Assembly: GCA_949987565.1 (NCBI GenBank)
Contig: OX465111.1
Span: 8,437,467-8,501,466 of the forward strand
Length of the DNA stretch: 64,000 nucleotides
Reading direction: 5' to 3'
Source: Luidia sarsii
Lineage: Eukaryota; Echinodermata; Asteroidea; Paxillosida; Luidiidae
A program made the position numbers and the translations under genes. Of the stretch, positions 1 to 12,400 are shown piece by piece (the first letter of the stretch is position 1; each line of letters opens with the position of its first letter). The notes under the pieces are model-generated. The model was given only the letters and a program-made list of their open reading frames with translations, made no database searches and was not told where the DNA came from.

Positions 1-9
1 ACAGGTTTT

Positions 10-390
10 GGGGAATGCAACCCAAAATACGAAGTTTGCTTATCTGATTGGGTGTTAAAAACAAACTACAATTACCTATGAGCCACTCACGTACAATTTT
101 CATAAAGAGAGAAAATTCATGGAATTTTAGAGCCTCCAGTGGTCGAATTTGTGTGCCAAGTGTAATTGACCAATCAGATGCGGTTGTCGTCTTCTCTGCA
201 AAAAGGTCACATCGCCTGCAGTTGGTGGCGGCACCTTTGAAAAGATGGCGACGTACATGTACAGGCATGCAAATTCAACCACTGGAGGCTCTGTTTATGA
301 AAATCATTCGTGAGTGACTCATAGGTAATTGTAGGTTGTTTTTAACACCCAATCAGATAAGCAAACTTCCTATTTTGGGTTGCATTCCCC
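10..390. mobile_element. Foldback MITE with long terminal inverted repeats
   Basis: The left 150 bases (GGGGAATGCAACCCAAAATA onward) recur inverted at the right end, finishing GGTTGCATTCCCC at 390. The arms match with few differences and enclose a short unique centre. No convincing target duplication is visible and there is no coding capacity. It is a non-autonomous DNA transposon or foldback element. Confidence 0.75.
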
Positions 391-984
391 TAACAATGTA
401 CTCTTTTTAAAACATGCTCAACAATCAAGAACAAAAAATATCCATGAATGTACTATGGGTACAAGTGAGTCAAACCTGGCACAATATGGATATCAGTCTG
501 GCTTTTGTCAAGGGATTATCCAACCGAAAAAAGGGCTCACTGTGCGTAGTCAATGGTGCATCAATGAAAGGAGTCCGAGTAGTCCCTGTACTGTACTATA
601 CTGATTACAGACTAGCCTCCACGCCAGACGGACAAATCTTCAAGGTGGTCGGCCCCAACCGAACGCACAATCTGTGGGGAAGGCAGTGGGTGGATTTCCA
701 CTGTGTGTCCAATGACCGATGGGACATGTGGGACATGCCAACACACTGTCTCCCATGGCAGTGCACTATCCCTCAATCATCCAAAGTAAAGGTCCCACAT
801 TAGCCAAATTGTTGCCTTTAATCTGGCAATTCATGTTTCAAAACAGATCCTTGTCATGCTACATGAAGAGCCTTTATTCAAAAAAAAATGGACAAGAGTG
901 GTCTGTGGTTTTGGAGTGCCTGGCACATAGCAACACCTTCCGAATTGAGAAGACCCGGGGCAAAGTGGTTAAGTATGGATGAAA
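391..984 (+). repeat. Dispersed repeat, family shared with 7000-7295 and 42480-43185
   Basis: Blocks such as 'gtcaaacctggcacaa', the run of 'agagtcttt'-like sequence and an ending 'aagtggtta' recur in the same order at about 7000-7295 and 42480-43185. The short open frames in this stretch look incidental. I cannot assign a superfamily. Confidence 0.4.
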
Positions 985-1170
985 ATGGGGGAGTGATCCC
1001 TGGAGATGTACCGTAGTTAATGGTTGAATTGCTTCTGACTGGCGCCCCAACCCACCAAAGACTAGTTGAGTATTTGGGAAGGCCACCATCTAAGGACTGG
1101 ATAGCTCAGATGGTAAGAGTGCTGGTACAGTAAGCCAGAGGTCTCGAGTTCAGCTTTCCATTCCTTTGTT
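985..1170 (+). mobile_element. tRNA-derived SINE, family 1
   Basis: The copy carries the family head (tgatccctggagat, ttaatggttgaa, gcttctgactggcgcc), then the tRNA-like body with a box A (ggatagctcagatgg) and a damaged box B (gagttcagc). Other copies occur throughout the window on both strands. Confidence 0.75.
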
Positions 1171-1407
1171 TGACTAACACCTTTGTGCCAAACGCCTCTG
1201 ATTTTGGAATCTCAGTGGTGTAGCTATGGGCAGGGACCTCTAGAAATATACACCACTGTTGCCCATATTTAAAACAAAGACTTTTTTCAGCCTGGCTTTA
1301 AGCACTATTGAGCATGGCAAACACGTACTGTGACATCAGTAGCGAGCCAAATATCCAAATTGTGTCAGGTTTTACTCACAGGTATATACACGCTATGCTC
1401 TTTTTGA
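1171..1407. other. No recognised feature
   Basis: AT-rich sequence 3' of the SINE. No exon, repeat or RNA signal is visible. Confidence 0.4.
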
Positions 1408-1602
1408 TCAATTTTCACAGATATCTTTGACTGAGTATTTGGGCAGGAAGGGGTTTGGCATACTGGTCAGTGCTGGCTTCTTCTTGGAAGAGCCCACATT
1501 CTCGAGGAAGTTGAAGTCTTCTTGTTGCAGTTGCAGCATAGGAGAGGCCGGTGATGTGGAGGCATCCGGGTCTGTGCTCTGGCTTGATGTCTGGCTAACG
1601 TG
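1408..1602 (-). CDS. Candidate further exon of RABL6
   Basis: On the minus strand a good acceptor (gtttgcctgcag) precedes an open stretch at 1602 that reads in phase 0, the phase left by the last firm RABL6 exon at 6472. The peptide is rich in S, T, P, Q and D, with a DFNFLENV block and a KKK cluster, in keeping with the disordered RABL6 tail. The frame closes at a stop at 1408-1410. No clean donor is visible, so this could be an internal exon with a weak donor or a spurious ORF. The lysine-rich C-terminus known in vertebrate RABL6 is not seen and would lie beyond the left edge. Confidence 0.4.
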   Translation of the reverse strand, partial: HVSQTSSQSTDPDASTSPASPMLQLQQEDFNFLENVGSSKKKPALTSMPNPFLPKYSVKDICEN

Positions 1603-1914
1603 CTGCAGGCAAACGCATACAAGCATCCATCAGAATGACCGGCACATCCAGCAAAAGGTGCTTAAGCTCAAATGGACTGACTTGTGACTTGACTTGATGG
1701 GAAAAAAAACCAGCAAAGTAATTGGTTTTGTAAGACCCATACAAGCTAAGATAGACTGCAATTGCCAGCTTGTGGGATTTTTGGGGTAAATCAACTGAAC
1801 AGATGGTTTACTTGACTTGTTTTTATTTGTAATACTGTGCTTGAGGGCCTGTTACTAGGAAATGAGATTCGAGATAAACTGCGGAATGTGTTTCCAATAG
1901 AGTAATATATGGGG

Positions 1915-2130
1915 GTGACTCGTGAATGAGACTTGAGACTCATTGCCTGGGACTCAGACTCAATCTACATACATGTAGATGACTTGTGACTCAGTCTCAG
2001 ACTCGACAGATGTGACTTGTACTTGGACTCAGACTCAAGTGATGTGACTTGGACCTTAGAGATGTGATTCAGACTTGGACTCAGAATTGAGAGATGTGAC
2101 TCGGATTTAAACTTGGACTCCATGCTTTTA
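1915..2130. repeat. GACTC/GAGTC-rich degenerate repeat
   Basis: Imperfect reiteration of gactcagactc, gatgtgact and related units. Similar tracts occur at 13260-13720, 24630-25080, 38560-38660, 57490-57780 and 63000-63130, so it is a dispersed simple-repeat family. It abuts the 60-bp satellite. Confidence 0.6.
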
Positions 2131-2170
2131 TGACTCACTGCACTGATGCATGTAGCATACAGAACATGGG

Positions 2171-5100
2171 CAGCCTTCTGCCTATCTGACTGTCACGCAC
2201 TCCTAACCTACCACTGGTTGCGGTGCTCAACAGTCTTCTGCCTATCTGACTGTCACGCACTCCTAACCTACCACTGGTTGCAGTGCTCAACAGTCTTCTG
2301 CCTATCTGACTGTCACGCACTCCTAACCTACCACTGGTTGCGGTGCTCAACAGTCTTCTGCCTATCTGACTGTCATGCACTTCTAACCTACCACTGGTTG
2401 CGGTGCTCAACAGTCTTCTGCCTATCTGAATGTCACGCACTCCTTACCTACCACTGGTTGCGGTGCTCAACAGTCTTCTGCCTATCTGACTGTCATGCAC
2501 TCCTAACCTACCACTGGTTGCGGTGCTCAACAGTCTTCTGCCTATCTGACTGTCAAGCACTCCTAACCTACCACTGGTTGCGGTGCTCAACAGTCTTCTG
2601 CCTATCTGACTGTCACGCACTCCTAACCTACCACTGGTTACAGTGCTCAACAGTCTTCTGCCTATCTGACTGTCACGCACTCCTAACCTACCACTGGTTG
2701 TGGTGCTCAACAGTCTTCTGACTATCTGACTGTCACGCACTCCTAACCTACCACTGGTTGTGGTGCTCAACAGTCTTCTGCCTATCTGACTGTCATGCAC
2801 TCCTAACCTACCACTGGTTGTGGTGCTCAACAGTCTTCTGACTATCTGACTGTCACGCACTCCTAACCTACCACTGGTTGTGGTGCTCAACAGTCTTCTG
2901 ACTATCTGACTGTCACGCACTCCTAACCTACCACTGGTTGCGGTGCTCAACAGTCGTCTGCCTATCTGACTGTCACACACTTCTAACCTACCACTGGTTG
3001 CAGTGCTCAACAGTCTTCTGCCTATCTGACTGTCACGCACTCCTAACCTATCACTGGTTGCGGTGCTCAACAGTCTTCTGCCTATCTGACTGTCACGCAC
3101 TCCTAACCTATCACTGGTTGCGGTGCTCAACAGTCTTCTGCCTATCTGACTGTCACGCACTCCTAACCTACCACTGGTTGCGGTGCTCAACAGTCTTCTG
3201 CCTATCTGACTGTCACGCACTCCTAACCTACCACTGGTTGCGGTGCTCAACAGTCTTCTGCCTATCTGACTGTCATGCACTTCTAACCTACTACTGGTTG
3301 CAGTGCTCATCAGTCTTCTGCCTATCTGACTGTCACGCACTCCTAACCTACCACTGGTTGCGGTGCTCAACAGTCTTCTGCCTATCTGACTGTCATGCAC
3401 TTCTAACCTACCACTGGTTGCAGTGCTCAACAGTCTTCTGCCTATCTGACTGTCATGCACTCCTAACCTACCACTGGTTGCAGTGCTCAACAGTCTTCTG
3501 CCTATCTGACTGTCACGCACTCCTAACCTACCACTGGTTGCAGTGCTCAACAGTCTTCTGCCTATCTGACTGTCACGCACTCCTAACCTACCACTGGTTG
3601 CAGTGCTCAACAGTCTTCTGCCTATCTGACTGTCACGCACTCCTAACCTACCACTGGTTGCAGTGCTCAACAGTCTTCTGCCTATCTGACTGTCACGCAC
3701 TCCTAACCTATCACTGGTTGCAGTGCTCAACAGTCTTCTGCCTATCTGACTGTCATGCACTTCTAACCTACCACTGGTTGCAGTGCTCAACAGTCTTCTG
3801 CCTATCTGACTGTCATGCACTCCTAACCTACCACTGGTTGCAGTGCTCAACAGTCTTCTGCCTATCTGACTGTCATGCACTTCTAACCTACCACTGGTTG
3901 CAGTGCTCAACAGTCTTCTGCCTATCTGACTGTCATGCACTCCTAACCTACCACTGGTTGCAGTGCTCAACAGTCTTCTGCCTATCTGACTGTCACGCAC
4001 TCCTAACCTACCACTGGTTGCGGTGCTCATCAGTCTTCTGCCTATCTGACTGTCATGCACTCCTAACCTACCACTGGTTGCGGTGCTCAACAGTCTTCTG
4101 CCTTTCTGACTGTCATGCACTCCTAACCTACCACTGGTTGCGGTGCTCAACAGTCTTCTGCCTATCTGACTGTCACGCACTCCTAACCTACCACTGGTTG
4201 CGGTGCTCAACAGTCTTCTGCCTTTCTGACTGTCACGCACTCCTAACCTACCACTGGTTGCGGTGCTCAACAGTCTTCTGCCTATCTGACTGTCACGCAC
4301 TCCTAACCTACCACTGGTTGCGGTACTCAACAGTCTTCTGCCTATCTGACTGTCACGCACTCCTAACCTACCACTGGTTGTGGTGCTCAACAGTCTTCTG
4401 CCTAACTGACTGTCATGCACTCCTAACCTACCACTGGTTGCGGTACTCAACAGTCTTCTGCCTATCTGACTGTCACGCACTCCTAACCTACCACTGGTTG
4501 CGGTACTCAACAGTCTTCTGCCTATCTGACTGTCATGCACTCCTAACCTACCACTGGTTGCGGTACTCAACAGTCTTCTGCCTTTCTGACTGTCATGCAC
4601 ACCTAACCTACCACTGGTTGCGGTACTCAACAGTCTTCTGCCTATCTGACTGTCACGCACTCCTAACCTACCACTGGTTGCGGTGCTCAACAGTCTTCTG
4701 CCTATCTGACTGTCATGCACACCTAACCTACCACTGGTTGCGGTGCTCAACAGTCTTCTGCCTTTCTGACTGTCATGCACTCCTAACCTACCACTGGTTG
4801 CGGTACTCAACAGTCTTCTGCCTATCTGACTGTCATGCACACCTAACCTACCACTGGTTGCGGTGCTCAACAGTCTTCTGCCTTTCTGACTGTCATGCAC
4901 TCCTAACCTACCACTGGTTGCGGTGCTCAACAGTCTTCTGCCTATCTGACTGTCACGCACTCCTAACCTACCACTGGTTGCGGTACTCAACAGTCTTCTG
5001 CCTATCTGACTGTCACGCACTCCTAACCTACCACTGGTTGCGGTACTCAACAGTCTTCTGCCTATCTGACTGTCATGCACTCCTAACCTACCACTGGTTG

Positions 5101-6482
5101 CGGTGCTCAACAGTCTTCTGCCTATCTGACTGTCACGCACTCCTAACCTACCACTGGTTGCGGTGCTCAACAGTCTTCTGCCTATCTGACTGTCACGCAC
5201 TCCTAACCTACCACTGGTTGCGGTGCTCAACAGTCTTCTGCCTATCTGACTGTCACGCACTCCTAACCTACCACTGGTTGCGGTGCTCAACAGTCTTCTG
5301 CCTATCTGACTGTCATGCACACCTAACCTACCACTGGTTGCAGTGCTCAACAGTCTTCTGCCTATCTGACTGTCACGCACTCCTAACCTACCACTGGTTG
5401 CGGTGCTCAACAGTCTTCTGCCTATCTGACTGTCACGCACTCCTAACCTACCACTGGTTGTGGTGCTCAACAGTCTTCTGCCTATCTGACTGTCATGCAC
5501 TCCTAACCTACCACTGGTTGCGGTACTCAACAGTCTTCTGCCTATCTGACTGTCACGCACTCCTAACCTACCACTGGTTGCGGTACTCAACAGTCTTCTG
5601 CCTATCTGACTGTCATGCACTCCTAACCTACCACTGGTTGCGGTGCTCAACAGTCTTCTGCCTATCTGACTGTCACGCACTCCTAACCTACCACTGGTTG
5701 CGGTGCTCAACAGTCTTCTGCCTATCTGACTGTCACGCACTCCTAACCTACCACTGGTTGCGGTGCTCAACAGTCTTCTGCCTATCTGACTGTCACGCAC
5801 TCCTAACCTACCACTGGTTGCGGTGCTCAACAGTCTTCTGCCTATCTGACTGTCATGCACACCTAACCTACCACTGGTTGCAGTGCTCAACAGTCTTCTG
5901 CCTATCTGACTGTCACGCACTCCTAACCTACCACTGGTTGCGGTGCTCAACAGTCTTCTGCCTATCAGACTGTCACGCACTCCTAACCTACCACTGGTTG
6001 CGGTGCTCAACAGTCTTCTGCCTTTCTGACTGTCATGCACTCCTAACCTACCACTGGTTGCGGTGCTCAACAGTCTTCTGCCTATCTGACTGTCACGCAC
6101 TCCTAACCTACCACTGGTTGCGGTGCTCAACAGTCTTCTGCCTATCTGACTGTCACGCACTCCTAACCTACCACTGGTTACGGTGCTCAACAGTCTTCTG
6201 CCTATCTGACTGTCATGCACTCCTAACCTACCACTGGTTGCGGTGCTCAACAGTCTTCTGCCTATCTGACTGTCATGCACTCCTAACCTACCACTGGTTG
6301 CGGTGCTCAACATTCTTCTGCCTATCTGACTGTCACGCACTCCTAACCTACCACTGGTTGCGGTGCTCAACATTCTTCTGCCTATCTGACTGTCACGCAC
6401 TCCTAACCTACCACTGGTTGTGGTGCTCAACAGTCTTCTGCCTATCTGACTGTCACGCACTCCTAACCTACCACTGGTTGTG
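2171..6482. repeat. 60-bp satellite, about 72 tandem units
   Basis: The unit (cggtgctcaacagtcttctg, cctatctgactgtcacgcac, tcctaacctaccactggttg) repeats about 72 times in strict 60-bp register with no indels. Because 60 is a multiple of three and the unit lacks stops in some frames, long open frames appear on both strands; these are not genes. Most differences between units are C-to-T or G-to-A at the CpG sites (cacgcac/catgcac; gcggtg/gcagtg/gtggtg). The right end runs into the 3' end of a RABL6 exon, so the array occupies a RABL6 intron. Confidence 0.95.
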
Positions 6483-9400
6483 GCTCATCTTCACTGTCCG
6501 ACGTCATTATCTGCTCGGGTGACTTCAACGAATCGCTGTCACTCCTGTCTGGCATCATCCTGGAGGAATGCACACTGTTTGTCAAATCCGGAGTGGCCAC
6601 CTTGACCGCAGCCGGGGGCGATTGTCTGTGGTTCCTGGCAAACGAGGGGGGCGTTGGGTCGTCGTCCGACACGTCAATGTCTCTGGTGAGGATGGGTCCC
6701 GCGTCCTCGTTGTCGCTGGAGAGTTCCACGTCGTAGCTGGTGGTGGTCGGCGTGGTCAGAACGGTCACAGGTGCAGCTGCTGGGCTGGACTGGTGGGTGA
6801 TCCTGAACGGTGACACCTCATCGTCCGAGTCCAAGTCTTCCTGGAAGCCAGCAACCATGGGGTTGATGTCCTCCTCGCTGCTTCAATCAGATAGAGTGGC
6901 GTTACAATCAGGAAGCAGAGGTAGTACGTATGCATGATGAGGCAACACAGGAGGATTGTCAGCGTTAGACGAGGGAGCCAGAACTACCTATCTTTAACAA
7001 CTTCGTGCTGGGGGGTTTTTCAGCGCCAACGACCGCCATACAGGGGTTATTGAACAATGCATCATGGATACAAGAGAGTAAAACCTGGCACAATTACTGC
7101 TGCTAATCTTGCAATTCATGTGGCAACTTGCGTCAAAAAGGGTCTTTGTACTGATTCGTATTGCTTTGTTCTAAGCTGAAAAGAGTCTTTGTTTAGAATG
7201 TGGACAATAGTGGTGCCCGGATTCGGAGGGCCCCGTCACATAGTCAAGCCAACGGAGCTCCGGATTCGGAGGTCCCGGCGCGAAGTGGTTAACCAATGTG
7301 CATGTCTGGAGTCGTGAAAATCCCAATTAGAGACCATGTTAAATGTGCACTGTCAGTATACGTATACTTCCTTACAAAACTGTTATGGCTCTTTCCAAAC
7401 TTTAAAAACCAGTGAGTCCTCAGTTCATTATTCACTAATGATTGAAGTCTCAAAATTAAGTGGGCCTGACGTTTCGATCCTAGCAGGACCTTTCTCAAAG
7501 GCAGAGTGACAAGGACAAAACAGATACATGTACACAAAGGAAGGGGGAAGAGAGTGAATATGACACGGATGAGAAACAAAGGACAAAGAGGGGAAGGGCA
7601 AGGAGTAGGGTAGGGATAAGTGAGAAGAGGGGGAAAGATCAAAGAGAGAAGTATGGAGGAGTGAACACAAAAGAAGGATTATCAGAAAGCGAGCATGGTG
7701 TAAGTCAATACCCTTCTGGATGTTGAGACCATGTGGTTGAATAGTCCGAAGACGCTTCATCCACATTTTCTCACGGCTAAGACGGACAGCATTACTACGG
7801 TGACCAAGGGATTCTATGCCCAGTACACTCATATCTGATATCGAATGATCAGGGAGATTGAAGTGATACCCAACAGGGGTGTCCATTTTACCGGTTTTGA
7901 TAGTAGGCCTATGGCCATAGATACGTGTTTTGAGGGTGTTTAATGATTGTATTATTTACATGCACAAACTCAGCACCAGCTATAGGCTTAGGAATGAGTT
8001 CGTTGACCTCCTGGTTCTCACCTGTCACTCTCCTCAGGGGGTGGGGCAGGTGTGGGCGTGGCCTTGGCCGCTTTCCGCTGCTTGGCCTTGCCCTTCTTGT
8101 TGCCGGGGCCGTCCACGTCGTCAAGGAAACCGCCCAGACCCCCGCCCACCACAAACTCATCCACGCTGGTGATGGGACCCGTCTTGACCTCAGCAACAGT
8201 CTCCACAACTAGGCATGAGTGGCAAAGGAGTTCAGATGAGCAACAGAAATAGTTGGGTACACATTAAGTGTCTACTTTCAGCCAAAATCAGTGAGTTTTC
8301 CATAAGCACAGTCATAATTTTTTTTTTTTTTTTTTAATATTCATTTTTTGGTGAAAGATCACCCAACACAAGGCTTTATAAGGCCAATTGAGGTGATGGC
8401 TACAGAAAAAAATAGAAGAGGAATAGACAGATAGAGAAAGAAAAGTCGAAGGGAACGAAGAAGAGTCAAAGGGAACGAAGGTATCTATTCACGTTTCTCT
8501 TGAACAGATCCAGTTTGTACGAAGATGGAAAACAGGATGTAGGTAGAGAGTTCCAAAGCATTGTAGTACGGAAGAAGAAACTATTGGAATATTTCACAGT
8601 ACTGCACATCGGGACAGAAACAGTAAAGGGGTGCGAAGCTGTAGCAAAGCGTGTGCTGTGAGCGAAGGTGCGTACATAATATAAACAAGGTCTGATTTTG
8701 AAAACATTATGTAGAATGACAGAAGCCACACAGATGTCCAATTGTGCCAGGTTTGCCTTGTGATTCAGTGAGGTTTGGCCTGCTCTATGTGATCAACACC
8801 GAGTGCTCAGTGATTTGCCCGATGCCTGATGATAGACAAATTCAGGCAGCTCGTGCGGGATTCAAATCCACGACTCTTGCTTTCCGGTGCAGATGTCTTA
8901 ACCACTTGACCATCGAGCTGGTCGAGGTTGTGTGACGGATTCCCATATTGTATAGCGGCGGGTACCGCGTTGCATCCTAGATTTAACTTGTTCGTACATA
9001 GAGTGCACTCATTGGGTTTTTTCATGGGTATGTATTGTTTCCAATTGTTTAAAGCCTTGCATGGCGCTGGGCATGGGCAGTGAGAAGTGGCCCAGTGCAG
9101 AGCTGGGTGGATTGCAGGAGACTTACCTGCTTGCTTCTCATCTTCTTCCTTCATGCCTTGCTGCACCCGGGACTCACTGCCACCAAACCACTTGGAGAAG
9201 CGCTGCGACAGAGAAGAGGAGGAGGTGGAGGATGGCTGGGTGGTAGGTGGGATGGGCGTGGCTGGGCTCTCCTGGGGCGTGACCTGGCCGTTGCCTGGGG
9301 GCTTGGCGGGCGGGTTCGCAGCCACGCCCGACTGGTCCCTCCGCACCGTGGTCGGGGTGGAATTGGGTGTGGTCTGATTGGGTGTGGTCTGCTTGGGTGT

Positions 9401-12400
9401 GGTCGCCGGGCTCAGTTTGATGGGCGTGTCTCGCTCCGACTCTGAGTTGCCTGCCGGAGCTGCAGGTATCCAGAAGAGGAAAGAAACTCATTGGAAACGG
9501 TTTCCATGGCAACTGGCTGTATATAAACACTATCATGGTCACCAATCACTGACAAGAAGCATTGTTTGAATACCACACATTCTAGAAATGCCATGCCATT
9601 TGAAAATGAAAAGCAAATGATAGAAATCAACCATCATGTCACTGAAAAAATGCCAAAGTGCTTTTGTAGGCCCCAAAAGAGTCAACCTTGCCTGATCTTT
9701 AAAGTGAGGTTAACATTAAGCATAGGGTTAGGGTGGTCAGTTTACTGCAAGCAGAAATTGACCATTCTCTTCTGTGGTGATTACAGGATAAAGGAGGCAG
9801 TAGGGTGCATGATGAATTAAGCACACCAGAAATCATTGCCATGTGAAATAAACATTGTTTTTGTTTTTATTTTAGCAGTGGAATACTATTCCTCCAGACT
9901 TTTGTGCCAATTCATTCAGCAACATGGTATCTTTTCATTGGCCAAAACAGTTTGTGAGTCGGAGCTTGATTGGCCTACTAGCAGAGATGTATGGCCTACC
10001 ATATCATTCACTGCCATACTCACATGGTGGTTGTGGTGTGTCGCCATTTGGTACTGTGGGTGTCAGCATTGTAGGAGTTGCTGCTTTTGATTTCTTCTGT
10101 TTCCGTCGTTCCTCAAGACTCTCTAAATACCTGAGAACAAACACAACAATGAAGTCCATTGTGAAGTAATACTGAACATGCCCTGACTGGGAGCCAAAGG
10201 AATTCTTTTCCTTATCTGCTTGAAAAAAAAAACATTTAAAAAGCTGCATCTAAAAAGCTGCATACTTTGTTACCCGACCTACTGTTACCAGTTTTATAAC
10301 AAATTGCATCTGAACACAGAAGCGAGATCCCAGGAGATATACAGCAGTTAAAGGTATACAGATATCAAAATTAACTTGGGGTTGAATAAATTGGTATTGT
10401 TATAAAAAGTCCGAAAATTGTGCCACCCACTTTGGAGACGAACGTACTATGTCACATACAGAATTTGTGGTCAGCCTTGAGGTCGTGCGCTTTGCACTGG
10501 CCCTGCATTGTCTCTATTGTCTATCAGCCGTTAATACTGCACTATCACATGTGCAGTAGCGTACTTTATCGTCTCAGCATTTTGATCGCCTCGCTCGGCT
10601 GCTTTTGGTCTGCATGTGACGTCACATGCTCAAAGGGGGAATTTTGGGGGGCGGGGCGAAATTGACTTTTTTCAATGTTTTGGAGCGAAATTAGGCGCTA
10701 ACAAAAAATTAACAAATCAATCATGTATTAATTATATTATGAACATTACCTAAGGAGAGTTTTTAGCTCTTTTTATAATCCTATTTCTGTAGACCTTTAA
10801 TGGTTAAGAGCTTCTGAATGAAACATCCACCCCGGCAAAGTCTACAGTTGACTCTTTGGGAAGGCCACCATCTAATGGCTGGATAGCTCAGATGGAAGAA
10901 CACTGGTATGCAAAACCAGAGGTCTCGGGTTCAAGTCCCTGTCCAGTCAGATTGATTTTTTTGCCATTTTTTCAAACAAGATTTAGATATGAGTTAAGTG
11001 CTCTGTAAATTGTTCTCTCCTTATTTATGAATTTAATTTGCTAATTAATAGAGCTGTGTGCTGATTCTGTGTCTTGAGCACTCTGATGGGTGGGGTTAGT
11101 GCACAAAATGACTTCATCAATATCATTAGTGTTATCACAATGGATATGATAAGCATGTCAGACTTACAGCTGGTAGTTCTGGTCTATGGACTCTTTCCTC
11201 ATGTCCAACTCATCCAGAGTTGCGTTTGTCTCCAGATTATTCGTCTCTAATTGCCGTAGTAACGTCTCTCTCTGACAACACATCAAATATCAGGACAATA
11301 TAAGCATTGTTCCCATAGGACTTTTTCTTCCAAGGCCAGGTCGTAACTTACTGCGACATTCCGGAAAGTCATTCTACCTCACGATTCGATTTTTTTTATT
11401 TTTTTTTGTGAGGGATCCCTGAACCGCTGTAGCCACATTTGCAACAACTGATATTTACATGGGGATTCCTGGAGATATACGGCAGTTAATGGTTAAATGC
11501 TTCTGACTGGTGCCCACACCCTGGCAAGGACTAGTTGACTACCTGGGAAGGCCACCATCTAAGGCCTGGATAGCTCAGATGGTAAGAGCGCTGGTACACA
11601 ACACAAGGTGTCTGGGGTTCCAATCAAATTTTATTTTCCAATTCTAAAATTTGTTTTACATTGCCAGAATGTTTCTTTGGCATGGATGGTTGTTAAATTG
11701 TCACACATTGTTGGTGCAGTGAAGTCACCATGGCCAAGGGGAAAGTTATAAACACGACACTTTCAGCCTGTTAGTTTTACAACTAGGCCGGTAACTTAAA
11801 ATATTATATATCAGCCCGGTGGGAGAAGTATGGATTTCGGTTACAATATCATTCACATTGTGTAGTGTGAGCATAACTCACTTTGGCAGGACAGTGCAGG
11901 GCTATTCCTAGTAGCTACTCACTGCTTGCAAAGAGTCACTATTCAGGGCCCAGTTTCGAAGAGCTGCTGAAGCCTGAAAATCTGATCAACGTGAAAAGTC
12001 CTCTCCGTGTATAAAAGAGGATCACAAAGCACACTGCGATATGATGCCAATTGCATCTAACTTGTATTCCACTTTTCTTTCCTTAGCACTGAACAAGAGT
12101 GAAGTTTAGGTAGGCAAGATGATCCTTTGAATCAAGACATTCTGTACTTTTGGTGCTTAAGCAGCTCTATGAAGTTGGACCCAGGTCTGTGGATAAATCA
12201 AGCATTGGTCTTTCCCATATGCTAATATGCTGTCTTGCATGGCAGTGCACTTTCCAGCAATTATTCACAGTAACATCCCCACAATAACCGCTGCCGCTCA
12301 CCTGGTAATTGAGCTTGTAACTGACATCAAACCAGGTGCCTGACATGCTGAATAGTGCTTTGAGTGCAGGATGCCTCAAGAGTGCCGGTATGTTATACCA

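Noticed and set aside
1427..1687. Plus-strand 86-codon ORF opposite the candidate RABL6 exon
   Set aside because: The minus strand has a good acceptor in the right phase and a fitting composition. The plus frame has no family features.
2444..6522. Very long open frames (over 1100 codons) on both strands
   Set aside because: They are the 60-bp satellite, whose period is a multiple of three and whose unit lacks stops in those frames. Variants change residues freely (R/H, I/K, T/A), as expected without coding constraint.
9715..9740. Telomere-like ttagggtta motifs (also near 12800)
   Set aside because: Only one or two partial units occur, with no tandem run, so they are chance matches.
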